DNA of 64,000 nucleotides from Herbaspirillum sp. RTI4. GTDB taxonomy: Bacteria; Pseudomonadota; Gammaproteobacteria; Burkholderiales; Burkholderiaceae_D. Positions 26,983-35,332 of the stretch are shown here, in pieces. Below the pieces are notes generated by a model, which saw only the letters and a program-made list of their open reading frames with translations, ran no database searches and was not told the origin of the DNA. Position 1 is the stretch's first letter; every line of letters begins with the position of its first letter. Location: the NCBI RefSeq assembly GCF_034313965.1, contig NZ_JAVIWQ010000002.1, forward strand, positions 1,860,001-1,924,000, read 5' to 3'. The translations under genes and the position numbers were made by a program.

Positions 26983-28491
26983 ATGCAATACGTTTCCACT
27001 CGCGGCCATGCCGCCACCCCTTCTTTTTCCGAAATTCTGCTGGGTGGCTTAGCCCCTGATGGGGGTCTTTATTTGCCCGCCATCTATCCCCAAGTCACTC
27101 CGGCTGAACTGGATCAATGGCGCACACTGTCGTATGCCGATCTGGCTTTTCAGGTACTCAGAAAATTTGCTACGGATATCCCCGAAGCCGACCTGCTGGC
27201 AATGACCCACGCCACCTATCGCGCTGACGTGTATGGCAATGTCCGTTCCGGCGCGGATGCGGCACAAATTACACCGATGCATGTACTGGAAGACAGCGAC
27301 GACAAGAAGCTGATTCTGCAAGGGCTCTCGAACGGCCCGACGCTGGCGTTCAAGGACATGGCCATGCAATTGCTCGGCAATTTGTTTGAATACGCACTCG
27401 ATCAGCGGCATGCCGAACTCAATATTCTCGGCGCAACGTCAGGCGATACCGGCAGCGCCGCCGAATATGCCATGCGCGGCAAACACGGCATTCGCGTTTT
27501 CATGCTGTCGCCGCATCTGAAAATGAGCGCCTTCCAAACCGCGCAAATGTTCAGTCTGCAAGACCCGAACATTTTCAATCTGGCGGTGGAAGGCGTGTTC
27601 GACGATTGTCAGGATATCGTCAAGGCCGTCTCCAACGATCTGGAATACAAAGCGCAGCAAAAAATCGGCACCGTCAATTCGATCAACTGGGCCCGCATCG
27701 TCGCCCAGGTGGTGTATTACTTCCGCGGTTATCTGGCCAATACTAGCCATAACGACCAGCAAGTCTCGTTTACCGTCCCGTCCGGCAACTTCGGCAATAT
27801 CTGCGCCGGCCACATCGCCCGGATGATGGGTTTGCCGATCGCCAAGCTGGTCGTCGCGACCAATGAAAATAATGTGCTCGACGAATTTTTCCGCACCGGC
27901 ATCTACCGCGTGCGCAAATCAGCGGAAACCTTCCACACCAGCAGCCCGAGCATGGATATCAGCAAAGCCTCCAACTTCGAGCGCTTTATCAGCGACTTGC
28001 TGGGACGTGACAGCGCCCGGGTCAAACAATTATTCGCGCAGGTTGAAACCCAGGGCAGCTTTGATCTTTCCGGCGCGCCAGGCAGCGACGGTGATGAGTT
28101 CTCCGAGGTCGCGCGTTACGGCTTCGCTTCCGGCCGATCGACGCACTTCGATCGTCTGGCAACCATCCGCGACGCCGAACAGCGCTACGGCATCATGATC
28201 GACACGCACACCGCCGACGGCCTCATGATTGCGCGTGATCATCTGGAACCCGGCATCCCCATGATCGTGCTGGAAACGGCGCAGCCCGCCAAGTTCAATG
28301 AAGCGATCCGCGAAGCGCTGGGCCGCGACGCCGAACGGCCTGCCGGATTTGCCGATCTGGAAACGCTGCCGCAGCGTTTCGAAGTCGTCGCCGCCGATGC
28401 CACACTGATCAAGAACTTCATTGCTGCGCACACCCAGCTGCCAATCGCGTCGGCAACTTCAATCACGTCAACCACGCCAAGCTCACGTTGA
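26983..28491 (+). CDS. thrC: Threonine synthase
   Basis: 502 residues. PLP-dependent enzyme that turns O-phosphohomoserine into threonine, the last step of threonine synthesis. The PLP lysine lies in PTLAFKDMAMQL; GATSGDTGSAAEYAM and VPSGNFGNICAGH are phosphate-binding and family motifs. The ATG at 26983 gives the typical MQYVSTRGHAATPSFSEILLGGLAPDGG N-terminus; an in-frame GTG 7 codons upstream is ignored. In many relatives the homoserine dehydrogenase gene precedes it; here the secretion island does. moeA follows after 14 bases. Confidence 0.95.
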   Translation: MQYVSTRGHAATPSFSEILLGGLAPDGGLYLPAIYPQVTPAELDQWRTLSYADLAFQVLRKFATDIPEADLLAMTHATYRADVYGNVRSGADAAQITPMHVLEDSDDKKLILQGLSNGPTLAFKDMAMQLLGNLFEYALDQRHAELNILGATSGDTGSAAEYAMRGKHGIRVFMLSPHLKMSAFQTAQMFSLQDPNIFNLAVEGVFDDCQDIVKAVSNDLEYKAQQKIGTVNSINWARIVAQVVYYFRGYLANTSHNDQQVSFTVPSGNFGNICAGHIARMMGLPIAKLVVATNENNVLDEFFRTGIYRVRKSAETFHTSSPSMDISKASNFERFISDLLGRDSARVKQLFAQVETQGSFDLSGAPGSDGDEFSEVARYGFASGRSTHFDRLATIRDAEQRYGIMIDTHTADGLMIARDHLEPGIPMIVLETAQPAKFNEAIREALGRDAERPAGFADLETLPQRFEVVAADATLIKNFIAAHTQLPIASATSITSTTPSSR

Positions 28492-28505
28492 ACAAAGGGT
28501 AATCC

Positions 28506-29729
28506 ATGCAAGAAAAGGCCCCCCTGCTGAGTGTTGCCGATGCGCTGGATTTCCTCCTGAACGCGGTGAAACCGCTGACGGCGCAGTCCCTGATCGCGAC
28601 TGAACACGCCAATGGCCGCGTGCTGGCAACTGCGCAAGTAGCCGACATCGATGTGCCCGGCATGGACAATTCCCAGATGGATGGCTACGCCGTGCGCGCT
28701 GCCGATTGCCTCCGCGGTAGCGCCCGGCTGCCGGTATCGCAACGCATTCTGGCCGGTCAGCAAGCCTTGCCGCTGGCAGCGGGCAGTGCCGCTCGCATTT
28801 TTACCGGAGCGCCCATGCCTCTGGGTGCCGACGCTGTCGTCATGCAGGAAGCCTGCGTTGCCGACGAAACGCATGTCTCGATTCAGCAAATTCCCCAAGC
28901 CGGAGAGTGGGTGCGCCGCCGCGGTGAAGATATCGGCACCGGTGATGTGCTGTTAGCCGCCGGTACCCGCTTGCGGGCGCAGGAGCTGGGACTGGCCGCC
29001 TCGGTCGGACTGGCGCAGCTGCCGGTCGTGTCCCGCCCGCGTGTGGCGGTATTTTTCACCGGCGATGAACTAGTCATGCCGGGCGAGGCTTTGCGGCCCG
29101 GCACGATTTACAACTCCAATCGCTTCTTATTGCGCGGCTTGCTGGAAAACCTCGGCTGCGAGATCACTGACTACGGCATCGTCGAAGACAATCTGGAATC
29201 CACACGCGCCACCCTGCGTAGGGCCGCACAAGAACATGATGTGATTATTACTTCCGGCGGGGTTTCCGTCGGCGATGCCGATCATGTCAAGCCAGCGGTA
29301 CAGGCGGAAGGCCGCCTCAATCTGTGGCAAATCGCCATGAAGCCCGGCAAACCGCTGGCCTTCGGCGAGGTGGATCGGGCAACGGGCGGCTTCGCCTGGT
29401 TTTTCGGCTTACCGGGCAATCCGGTCTCCAGTTTCGTCACTTTCCTGATACTGGTGCGGCCCTTCTTGCTGCGCCTGCAAGGCGTTACTGACGTGGCTCC
29501 TCACCGCTACCCATTGCGCGCCGATTTCACCTGGGCCAAGCCCGACCGCCGTCAGGAATTTCTGCGCGCCCGGCTCAATGCCGATGGTGGGCTGGACTTG
29601 TTCCCGCAGCAAGGTTCGGCCGTACTCACCTCGACCGTCTGGGGCGACGGTCTGATCGATAACCCTCCCGGCCACGCCATTGCACAGGGCGACACCGTAG
29701 GTTTCATTCCCTTTTCGGAGCTGCGTTGA
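28506..29729 (+). CDS. moeA: Molybdopterin molybdenumtransferase MoeA
   Basis: 407 residues. Inserts molybdate into adenylylated molybdopterin, the last step of Mo-cofactor synthesis. Seen: DNSQMDGYAVRAAD near the N-terminus, the MoCF-binding signature TSGGVSVGDADHVKP, and FFGLPGNPVSSFVTF. An AGGG ribosome site precedes the ATG. It forms an operon with moaD and moaE, its stop overlapping the moaD start by one base. Confidence 0.95.
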   Translation: MQEKAPLLSVADALDFLLNAVKPLTAQSLIATEHANGRVLATAQVADIDVPGMDNSQMDGYAVRAADCLRGSARLPVSQRILAGQQALPLAAGSAARIFTGAPMPLGADAVVMQEACVADETHVSIQQIPQAGEWVRRRGEDIGTGDVLLAAGTRLRAQELGLAASVGLAQLPVVSRPRVAVFFTGDELVMPGEALRPGTIYNSNRFLLRGLLENLGCEITDYGIVEDNLESTRATLRRAAQEHDVIITSGGVSVGDADHVKPAVQAEGRLNLWQIAMKPGKPLAFGEVDRATGGFAWFFGLPGNPVSSFVTFLILVRPFLLRLQGVTDVAPHRYPLRADFTWAKPDRRQEFLRARLNADGGLDLFPQQGSAVLTSTVWGDGLIDNPPGHAIAQGDTVGFIPFSELR

Positions 29730-29983
29730 TGAAGATAGAACTCCGTTTTTTTGCCGCCGTGCGCGAAGCCTTGCAGGTCACGCAGGAAAGCGTTGAATTG
29801 CCGGCCGACATCTACACCGTCGGTGCCGTACGCGACTGGCTGCGCGCACGCGGTGGTATCTGGTCTGAAGTACTAGGCCAGCCCTCAGTGCGCATGGCCT
29901 ACGACCATGTGATGACCGAGCCGGAAACCGCAATCGCCGAGGGTGGCGAAGTCGCCTTTTTCCCTCCGGTGACCGGCGGCTGA
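29729..29983 (+). CDS. moaD: Molybdopterin synthase sulfur carrier MoaD
   Basis: 84 residues, ubiquitin-like fold, ending in the Gly-Gly tail (FFPPVTGG) that carries the thiocarboxylate sulfur. The ATG at 29729 overlaps the moeA stop (TGATG). It works with MoaE, encoded 12 bases on. The length is normal. Confidence 0.94.
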   Translation: MKIELRFFAAVREALQVTQESVELPADIYTVGAVRDWLRARGGIWSEVLGQPSVRMAYDHVMTEPETAIAEGGEVAFFPPVTGG

Positions 29984-29995
29984 GCCGCCTCCGCC

Positions 29996-30445
29996 ATGCC
30001 GGTACGTATCCAACACGCCGATTTCGATCTGTCCACGGAAGTCGCGCAACTGCGTGCGGCGGATGCTGGCGTGGGGGCCATTGTCTCTTTCGTCGGCACC
30101 GTGCGCGACTTCAGCGACGGTAGCACCGTCGCCGGCATGGAGCTGGAACATTACCCCGGCATGACCGAAAAAGCCTTGCAGCACATCATCGACGATGCCG
30201 CCGCACGCTGGACTATCGCCGACGCGCTGATCGTTCACCGTATCGGCGTATTGCAAGCAATGGAACAAATCGTACTGGTCGCCGTGACTTCGGCCCATCG
30301 GGGCGAGGCGTTCGCCGCCTGTGAATTCATCATGGATTATCTGAAAACCGCCGCCCCGTTCTGGAAAAAAGAACACACCGCCGAAGGTGCGCGCTGGGTC
30401 GATGCACGCACGACCGATACGCAGGCGCTGGATAAGTGGTCATGA
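29996..30445 (+). CDS. moaE: Molybdopterin synthase catalytic subunit MoaE
   Basis: 149 residues. Takes sulfur from MoaD to convert precursor Z (cyclic pyranopterin) to molybdopterin. The conserved segments AIVSFVGTVRD, LELEHYPGMTEKAL-type (here MELEHYPGMTEKAL) and FWKKEHT are present, including the active-site Lys of the KKE motif. Last gene of the moeA-moaD-moaE operon. Confidence 0.95.
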   Translation: MPVRIQHADFDLSTEVAQLRAADAGVGAIVSFVGTVRDFSDGSTVAGMELEHYPGMTEKALQHIIDDAAARWTIADALIVHRIGVLQAMEQIVLVAVTSAHRGEAFAACEFIMDYLKTAAPFWKKEHTAEGARWVDARTTDTQALDKWS

Positions 30446-30528
30446 TAACGAAGCAGACGCCGACGCTTCGCCTTTCCCGACCGCCAATCCGTTCGCTGTC
30501 TGCACCTCGTTGCGGGCAGCCTTAAACG

Positions 30529-31845
30529 ATGTTTGGCCTGCCGGTCGTTGCCACCGCCCCCTTTTGTCCTTCCGAAGTCAGAGGCAGCGTCACTGTGCCG
30601 CCGGGTGCCAGCGTCTGGCAAAAACTCAAAATCTATGTCGGCCCCGGCTTGCTGGTATCGATAGGCTATATGGACCCCGGCAACTGGGCGACCTCAATTC
30701 AGGCTGGTTCCCAGTTCGGCTATCCCTTGTTATTCGTCGTCCTGTTGAGCAGTCTTGCGGCCATCGTCCTGCAATGTCTGTGCGCCCGACTGGGGATTGT
30801 CACCGGCAAAGATCTGGCCATGCATTCGCGCCAAACCTATGCGCCCGCCGTCAGCAAAAGCATGTGGGTATCGGCTGAAATCGCAATTCTCGCCACCGAT
30901 CTGGCCGAAGTGCTGGGTTGCGCGCTGGCGTTCAAGCTGCTGCTCGGGGTATCGCTGCCGGTGGGGGTGTTGCTGACTGCTTTCGATACGCTGTTTATCC
31001 TCGGCTTGCAGGGTCGCGGTTTCCGCCGCATCGAAGCCATCATGCTGGGACTGGTGGCGACGATTGCCATCTGCCTGTTCACGCAACTGGCTTTCGTGCA
31101 TTCCGACTGGCCCGCCGTATGGCAGGGCTTCATCCCCTCGCTGCAAGCCTTGTCCGGGCGCGAACCGCTCTATCTGGCTATTGGCATCCTTGGCGCGACC
31201 GTAATGCCGCATAACCTCTACCTGCATTCTTCCATCGTCCAGACGCGCGCAGTAAGGCGCGATCCCGCCAGTCTGCGCGAGGCGATCCGCTATACGCGTT
31301 TCGATACCATCCTCTCGCTGTTCCTGGCGATGGTCATTAATGCCGCGATACTGGTGATCGCCGCTTCGGCCTTCCACCTGACCGGCCATACCGAAGTGGT
31401 TGATATCGACGTCGCCTACCACTTGCTCGATCCGATTACCGGCAGCGCGCTGGCAGCGATACTGTTCGGCGTCGGTTTGTTCGCCGCCGGGCAAAGTTCC
31501 ACCTTTACCGGCACCATCGCCGGGCAAGTGGTGATGGAAGGCTTTCTCGACTTGCGCATCCCTTGCTGGCAGCGACGCCTGATTACCCGCGGACTGGCCT
31601 TGATACCGGCGCTGGCCGGCGTGCTGATTCTCGGCGAACACTCGGTAGGGCGCTTGCTGGTGATGAGTCAGGTCGTACTGAGCCTGCAATTGCCGCTGGC
31701 AATGTACCCGCTGATCCGTCTGACCAGCCGGCGCGTGGTGATGGGAGAATTCGTCAACTCGGTCTGGACGACAGCGCTGGCATGGTCCCTGTTTTTTGGT
31801 ATCAGCGTGGCCAATGTGTGGCTGCTGATTCAGCTTTCCGCCTGA
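30529..31845 (+). CDS. mntH: NRAMP-family divalent metal transporter (MntH-like)
   Basis: 438 residues, about 11 membrane helices. The metal-binding motifs of the family are intact: MDPGNWATS in helix 1 and GATVMPHNLYLHSSIVQTRAV in helix 6. Imports Mn2+ (and Fe2+) with protons. It starts 83 bases after moaE and could be co-transcribed. Its 3' end overlaps the convergent HlyD-type gene by 16 bases. No regulator site was recognised upstream. Confidence 0.92.
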   Translation: MFGLPVVATAPFCPSEVRGSVTVPPGASVWQKLKIYVGPGLLVSIGYMDPGNWATSIQAGSQFGYPLLFVVLLSSLAAIVLQCLCARLGIVTGKDLAMHSRQTYAPAVSKSMWVSAEIAILATDLAEVLGCALAFKLLLGVSLPVGVLLTAFDTLFILGLQGRGFRRIEAIMLGLVATIAICLFTQLAFVHSDWPAVWQGFIPSLQALSGREPLYLAIGILGATVMPHNLYLHSSIVQTRAVRRDPASLREAIRYTRFDTILSLFLAMVINAAILVIAASAFHLTGHTEVVDIDVAYHLLDPITGSALAAILFGVGLFAAGQSSTFTGTIAGQVVMEGFLDLRIPCWQRRLITRGLALIPALAGVLILGEHSVGRLLVMSQVVLSLQLPLAMYPLIRLTSRRVVMGEFVNSVWTTALAWSLFFGISVANVWLLIQLSA

Positions 31846-32723
31846 CTTTCCTCTTTCTTTAGCGTCCCCGGTTCCAGCACCACCGTACAGGTCAGCCCGG
31901 CTGCCAGTAGCACGCCTTTAGGTACCTCATCGATATGGATGCGCACCGGTACCCGTTGCGCTAGTCGCACCCAGTTGAAGGTCGGATTGACGTCGGCCAG
32001 CAATTCCTTGCTTTGCAGATTGTCGCGGTCGTAAATGCCGCGGGCGATGCTGTCGACGTGTCCCGATAAAAGCGCGCCGCTGATCAATTGGATTTTTGCA
32101 TGGTCGCCAACGTGCAGATAAGGCAGCTTGGTTTCTTCAAAGTAGCCATACACCCAGAAAGAGTGACTGTCGATGATGGCGATCTTGGCGACGCCGGCGC
32201 TGGCGTAATCGCCGCGTCGTGCGTTGAGATTGGTGACGTAACCATCCACCGGAGCGACTAATTTGGTGCGCTCAAGATTGAGTCTGGCGCTATCGCGCTG
32301 CGCCACGGCAGCCTGATATTGCGCTTCGGCGGCGCTGGCCTGGGTATCGGCGTCTTCCCGCGTTTCACGCGATACCACCAGACTATCCATATCGGCGCGA
32401 CGACGTGCCTGCGCGCGGCGCATGTCGAGCCCGGCCTTGCGCTCCATGACGGCGGCTTCCGCTTGTTGCAGCGCGATCTGGTATCGCGCCGGATCAATCT
32501 GCATCAGCAGCTCGCCTTTGTGTACCAACTGATTGTCCCGGATAGGCAAGTCGATGATCTGGCCGGAAACATCCGGCGCGACATTGACGACTTCGGCGCG
32601 GATGCGGCCGTCGCGTGTCCATGGGGACACCATGTAATGCTTCCATAGAGACCAGCCCAGCAGAATCGCTGCGGCAAAAATGAGGGCCGTGACGGCCACG
32701 CGCAATAGTGATTTGACCTGCAT
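31830..32723 (-). CDS. HlyD-family membrane fusion protein (AaeA-like)
   Basis: 297 residues. An N-terminal membrane anchor (LLRVAVTALIFAAAILLGWSLWKHY) is followed by the biotinyl-lipoyl-like and barrel domains of periplasmic adaptors (VAPDVSGQIIDLPIRDNQLVHKGELLMQIDPARYQIAL; KLVAPVDGYVTNLNARRGDYA). It is the last gene of a minus-strand operon with an outer-membrane factor, a FUSC transporter and a DUF1656 protein, the AaeXAB type of aromatic carboxylic acid efflux. A 102-bp repeat element separates it from the gene upstream. Confidence 0.9.
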   Translation of the reverse strand: MQVKSLLRVAVTALIFAAAILLGWSLWKHYMVSPWTRDGRIRAEVVNVAPDVSGQIIDLPIRDNQLVHKGELLMQIDPARYQIALQQAEAAVMERKAGLDMRRAQARRRADMDSLVVSRETREDADTQASAAEAQYQAAVAQRDSARLNLERTKLVAPVDGYVTNLNARRGDYASAGVAKIAIIDSHSFWVYGYFEETKLPYLHVGDHAKIQLISGALLSGHVDSIARGIYDRDNLQSKELLADVNPTFNWVRLAQRVPVRIHIDEVPKGVLLAAGLTCTVVLEPGTLKKEESQAES

Positions 32724-32801
32724 GATGGAACACTCCCTGATTGAATTCGTTTGTAGGTTCTGCGCTACTGCGTGTTTTGCTCAGAACATCCCTTTTTATT
32801 G

Positions 32802-32903
32802 AGGACTTACGCAAAAGGCCTCTGGCTAGGCGCATTGCCGCAGGCAGTGCAAGTTGCACGGCAAGGCGATGCAACAACGTCAGCGGGCTTTTACGTAAGT
32901 CCT
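32802..32903. mobile_element. Miniature inverted-repeat element (102 bp)
   Basis: Ends AGGACTTACGCAAAAG (32802-32817) and CTTTTACGTAAGTCCT (32888-32903) are inverted repeats with one mismatch. They are flanked by a 4-bp direct repeat ATTG (32798-32801 and 32904-32907). It has no coding capacity. It landed in the stop codon of the DUF1656 gene: taking out the element and one ATTG restores TAA, and with it the stop reads TAG. Confidence 0.8.
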
Positions 32904-33102
32904 ATTGATAAACCCACAGGCCGGACAGCGCGGCCAGACAGACAAACAGACTGATGCGAAACAGCGCCGGATGCCACACCAGTCGATACCAGCCGATATG
33001 CACCAGCAGCCGGTCTATGGCCATGGTCAGTAAGCCCGTCGCAATGACAATCAGCAGCAGGGTCGGTATATAAGCACCGAAAAGCGATATCTCACGCGGC
33101 AT
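32902..33102 (-). CDS. DUF1656 small membrane protein (AaeX-like)
   Basis: 66 residues, two hydrophobic helices (LLLIVIATGLLTMAIDRLL and ALFRISLFVCLAALSGLWVY). Small partners of this type lie between FUSC and HlyD genes in aae-type efflux operons; their exact role is unknown. The start overlaps the FUSC gene by 11 bases. The stop codon is formed at the edge of the inserted 102-bp repeat. Confidence 0.88.
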   Translation of the reverse strand: MPREISLFGAYIPTLLLIVIATGLLTMAIDRLLVHIGWYRLVWHPALFRISLFVCLAALSGLWVYQ

Positions 33103-35332
33103 GAGGTTTTCCTTCGATGTTGTTGTTATTGTTGGCCGAGCGGTCGTGCAGCGGTTGCAGCGGCGATTGTTCGTCGAGCAGGGCGGTGCGGATGAAATGC
33201 AGATAACTCAGCGTGCGTTGCAGCCGATGGCGTTCGCTGCGTTCCCGATAAGCCGGGCCGATGGTGGCATGGACTGCGTTGATGGCGCGGTTGTTGGCAT
33301 GGAAGGCGGCGGCCAGCGTGCGCGCATTCGGATCGGCGAACAGCGCCGGCAGGTAGTCGCGTAATTCCTTGAGCGCGAGCTGGGCGGACGACGGCAGCAG
33401 CTTGGGCCAGTCACGTTCGATGAGTTCCAGTTCCAGTCGCAATTCAATCACGGCGTGGCCGATTTCCAGTGTGGCAAACATCCAGCCCAGCGCCGATTTT
33501 TGTAATGCCGCCTGTTCGCTGGTCAGCGCATTGATCTGATGCATCAGATCACGGGTACCGCTCTCGAAACTTGCCGCCAGTTGCGGCAGTTTGCCGAAGC
33601 AGGCTTGTACCACTTGTTTGCGCAATTGCTTTTCCATGTGTCTTACCAGCCAGGCGGTGGCGGGCGGCAGCAGCACCTGGAAGGCGATGGTGGAGACGAT
33701 GATGCTGGTCATCAGCGCGGCGGACTGGTTGAAATACGTCACGGCGTTGAAATGCGCCTGATTGTCCGGCACCGCCAGGAAGGTGAAGAAAATGCACATG
33801 CCCATACCGATACCGGCAGTCGCTGGCCGTGTCGTCATATACACCGCCAGCAGCAACACCGGCAGCAAGGCGCTGGCCAGTAAGAGAAATCCGTCCAGAT
33901 GAGGAAAGATATGGAAGGCGTAGACGTAGCCAAGTCCGATGGCGATGGCAATGCCGTAAGCCATTTTTTTAGTGGCCGCCGCCGGATTGGGCAAGGCCGA
34001 GACGATGGCGCAGATGGCGGCGGCGTTGAGGGCGGCAAAGTCACCGCTAGGCCAGCCGCTGGCGATCCAGAAGGCAGAGAGGATGAGCAACACGATGCCG
34101 GCACGCACACCGGCGATGGAGGCTGTCAGCAGACTGGTCTTGGGCACATACGCGGGTTGTCGTTGTTCGCGTTCATGCGTGCGCGGCACCAGCGAGGCAT
34201 AGGTGGCGGTGTAGGCATGCAGTTCTTCGATCACGCGATAGAGCAGCTCGCTGGCGGTATCGAAGTCGAGCAGGGCGCTGGCGCTGACTTGCGCATCAGC
34301 CAATTCGCCGCGTGTGGCGCGGATGCGTTTGGGCAGCTCGGCTTTGAAATGGAGGAGTTTTTCGGAGGCGTCGGCGGCATCGGTGGCGCTCATTACCGGC
34401 TCGCCGCCGCTGCGGGTGAGCAGCGGCCCGACTTCGCGGAAGTAACTTTCGATGGCTTCGACGATGACGGCATGGCTGTCGCCATGCATGCGGTTCATCA
34501 GTTGATGCAGCGCATGGACTCGCGTCGAGAGAGCCATGAATTCACTGTTCATGCGGGTCAGCCGGCCACTGCGCAAGCGCACATCGGGGTCTTCGAACAC
34601 GGCGGAACTGCGCATTGCTTCCAGTCCGATGATGTCGCCGATGAAACGGGCGTTGGTGTTTTCCAGTTGCTGACGATCGACGCTGCCGCCCAGCGTGCCG
34701 CCGATCAGATCGACAAAGGCGGAGAAGCGACTGCGGATCGTGCGGATCAGCGCGGGGGTACTCCGTTGCGGAAAAATCAGCGCGCTGACTACCGCCGCGC
34801 ACACAATCCCTAAGGACAACTCGGTCACGCGCGTGACGACCGAATCGAAGGTCAGGGCCGGATGCACCACGGCCGGTATGCCGATCAGCGCGACCGTGTA
34901 ACCCGACAGAACAAAACCGTAGGAGCGGAAGTTACGGTTGTAGGCCGAGCCTGCGGTGCACAGGCCGATCCAGATCGCGGTGCAGAGCAGGAATAGTTCT
35001 GGCGTCTGCGCGAACAGCGCCACGAACAACACGACCGCCAGCGAGCCGACCAGCGTGCCGGCGATCCGATAAAAACTCTTGGCGAAAATCATGCCGCTTT
35101 GCGGCTGCATGACAATAAATACCGTGGTCATGGCGGTGCGCGGCGAGTCCAGATCGAGCCGCATGCCTATGCCCAGCGCGAGTAGCGCTGCAAAAACCAT
35201 TTTGAAAATATAGATCCAGGTTGGCCGCTCGGTCTGATTCCAGCTGGTCGCGGCTTCTCTGATTTGCTGCCAGAGGGAGGCGGGCGGGGTCGATGGTGCC
35301 GATATGGCTGCCGAGGAATCCGACCCACTCAT
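33092..35332 (-). CDS. FUSC-family efflux transporter (AaeB-like)
   Basis: 746 residues. Two blocks of membrane helices (about 40-190 and 410-560) separated by soluble regions, the layout of aromatic-acid exporters of the FUSC/PET family. It would move hydroxylated aromatic acids or similar compounds across the inner membrane with the HlyD-type adaptor and the outer-membrane factor in the same operon. The start overlaps the upstream gene by 4 bases. The substrate is inferred. Confidence 0.88.
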   Translation of the reverse strand: MSGSDSSAAISAPSTPPASLWQQIREAATSWNQTERPTWIYIFKMVFAALLALGIGMRLDLDSPRTAMTTVFIVMQPQSGMIFAKSFYRIAGTLVGSLAVVLFVALFAQTPELFLLCTAIWIGLCTAGSAYNRNFRSYGFVLSGYTVALIGIPAVVHPALTFDSVVTRVTELSLGIVCAAVVSALIFPQRSTPALIRTIRSRFSAFVDLIGGTLGGSVDRQQLENTNARFIGDIIGLEAMRSSAVFEDPDVRLRSGRLTRMNSEFMALSTRVHALHQLMNRMHGDSHAVIVEAIESYFREVGPLLTRSGGEPVMSATDAADASEKLLHFKAELPKRIRATRGELADAQVSASALLDFDTASELLYRVIEELHAYTATYASLVPRTHEREQRQPAYVPKTSLLTASIAGVRAGIVLLILSAFWIASGWPSGDFAALNAAAICAIVSALPNPAAATKKMAYGIAIAIGLGYVYAFHIFPHLDGFLLLASALLPVLLLAVYMTTRPATAGIGMGMCIFFTFLAVPDNQAHFNAVTYFNQSAALMTSIIVSTIAFQVLLPPATAWLVRHMEKQLRKQVVQACFGKLPQLAASFESGTRDLMHQINALTSEQAALQKSALGWMFATLEIGHAVIELRLELELIERDWPKLLPSSAQLALKELRDYLPALFADPNARTLAAAFHANNRAINAVHATIGPAYRERSERHRLQRTLSYLHFIRTALLDEQSPLQPLHDRSANNNNNIEGKPHAA

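Noticed and set aside
30450..30471. CGAAGC/GCTTCG hairpin between moaE and the NRAMP gene as a terminator or metal riboswitch
   Set aside because: Six pairs only, no T-run, and no riboswitch motif recognised.
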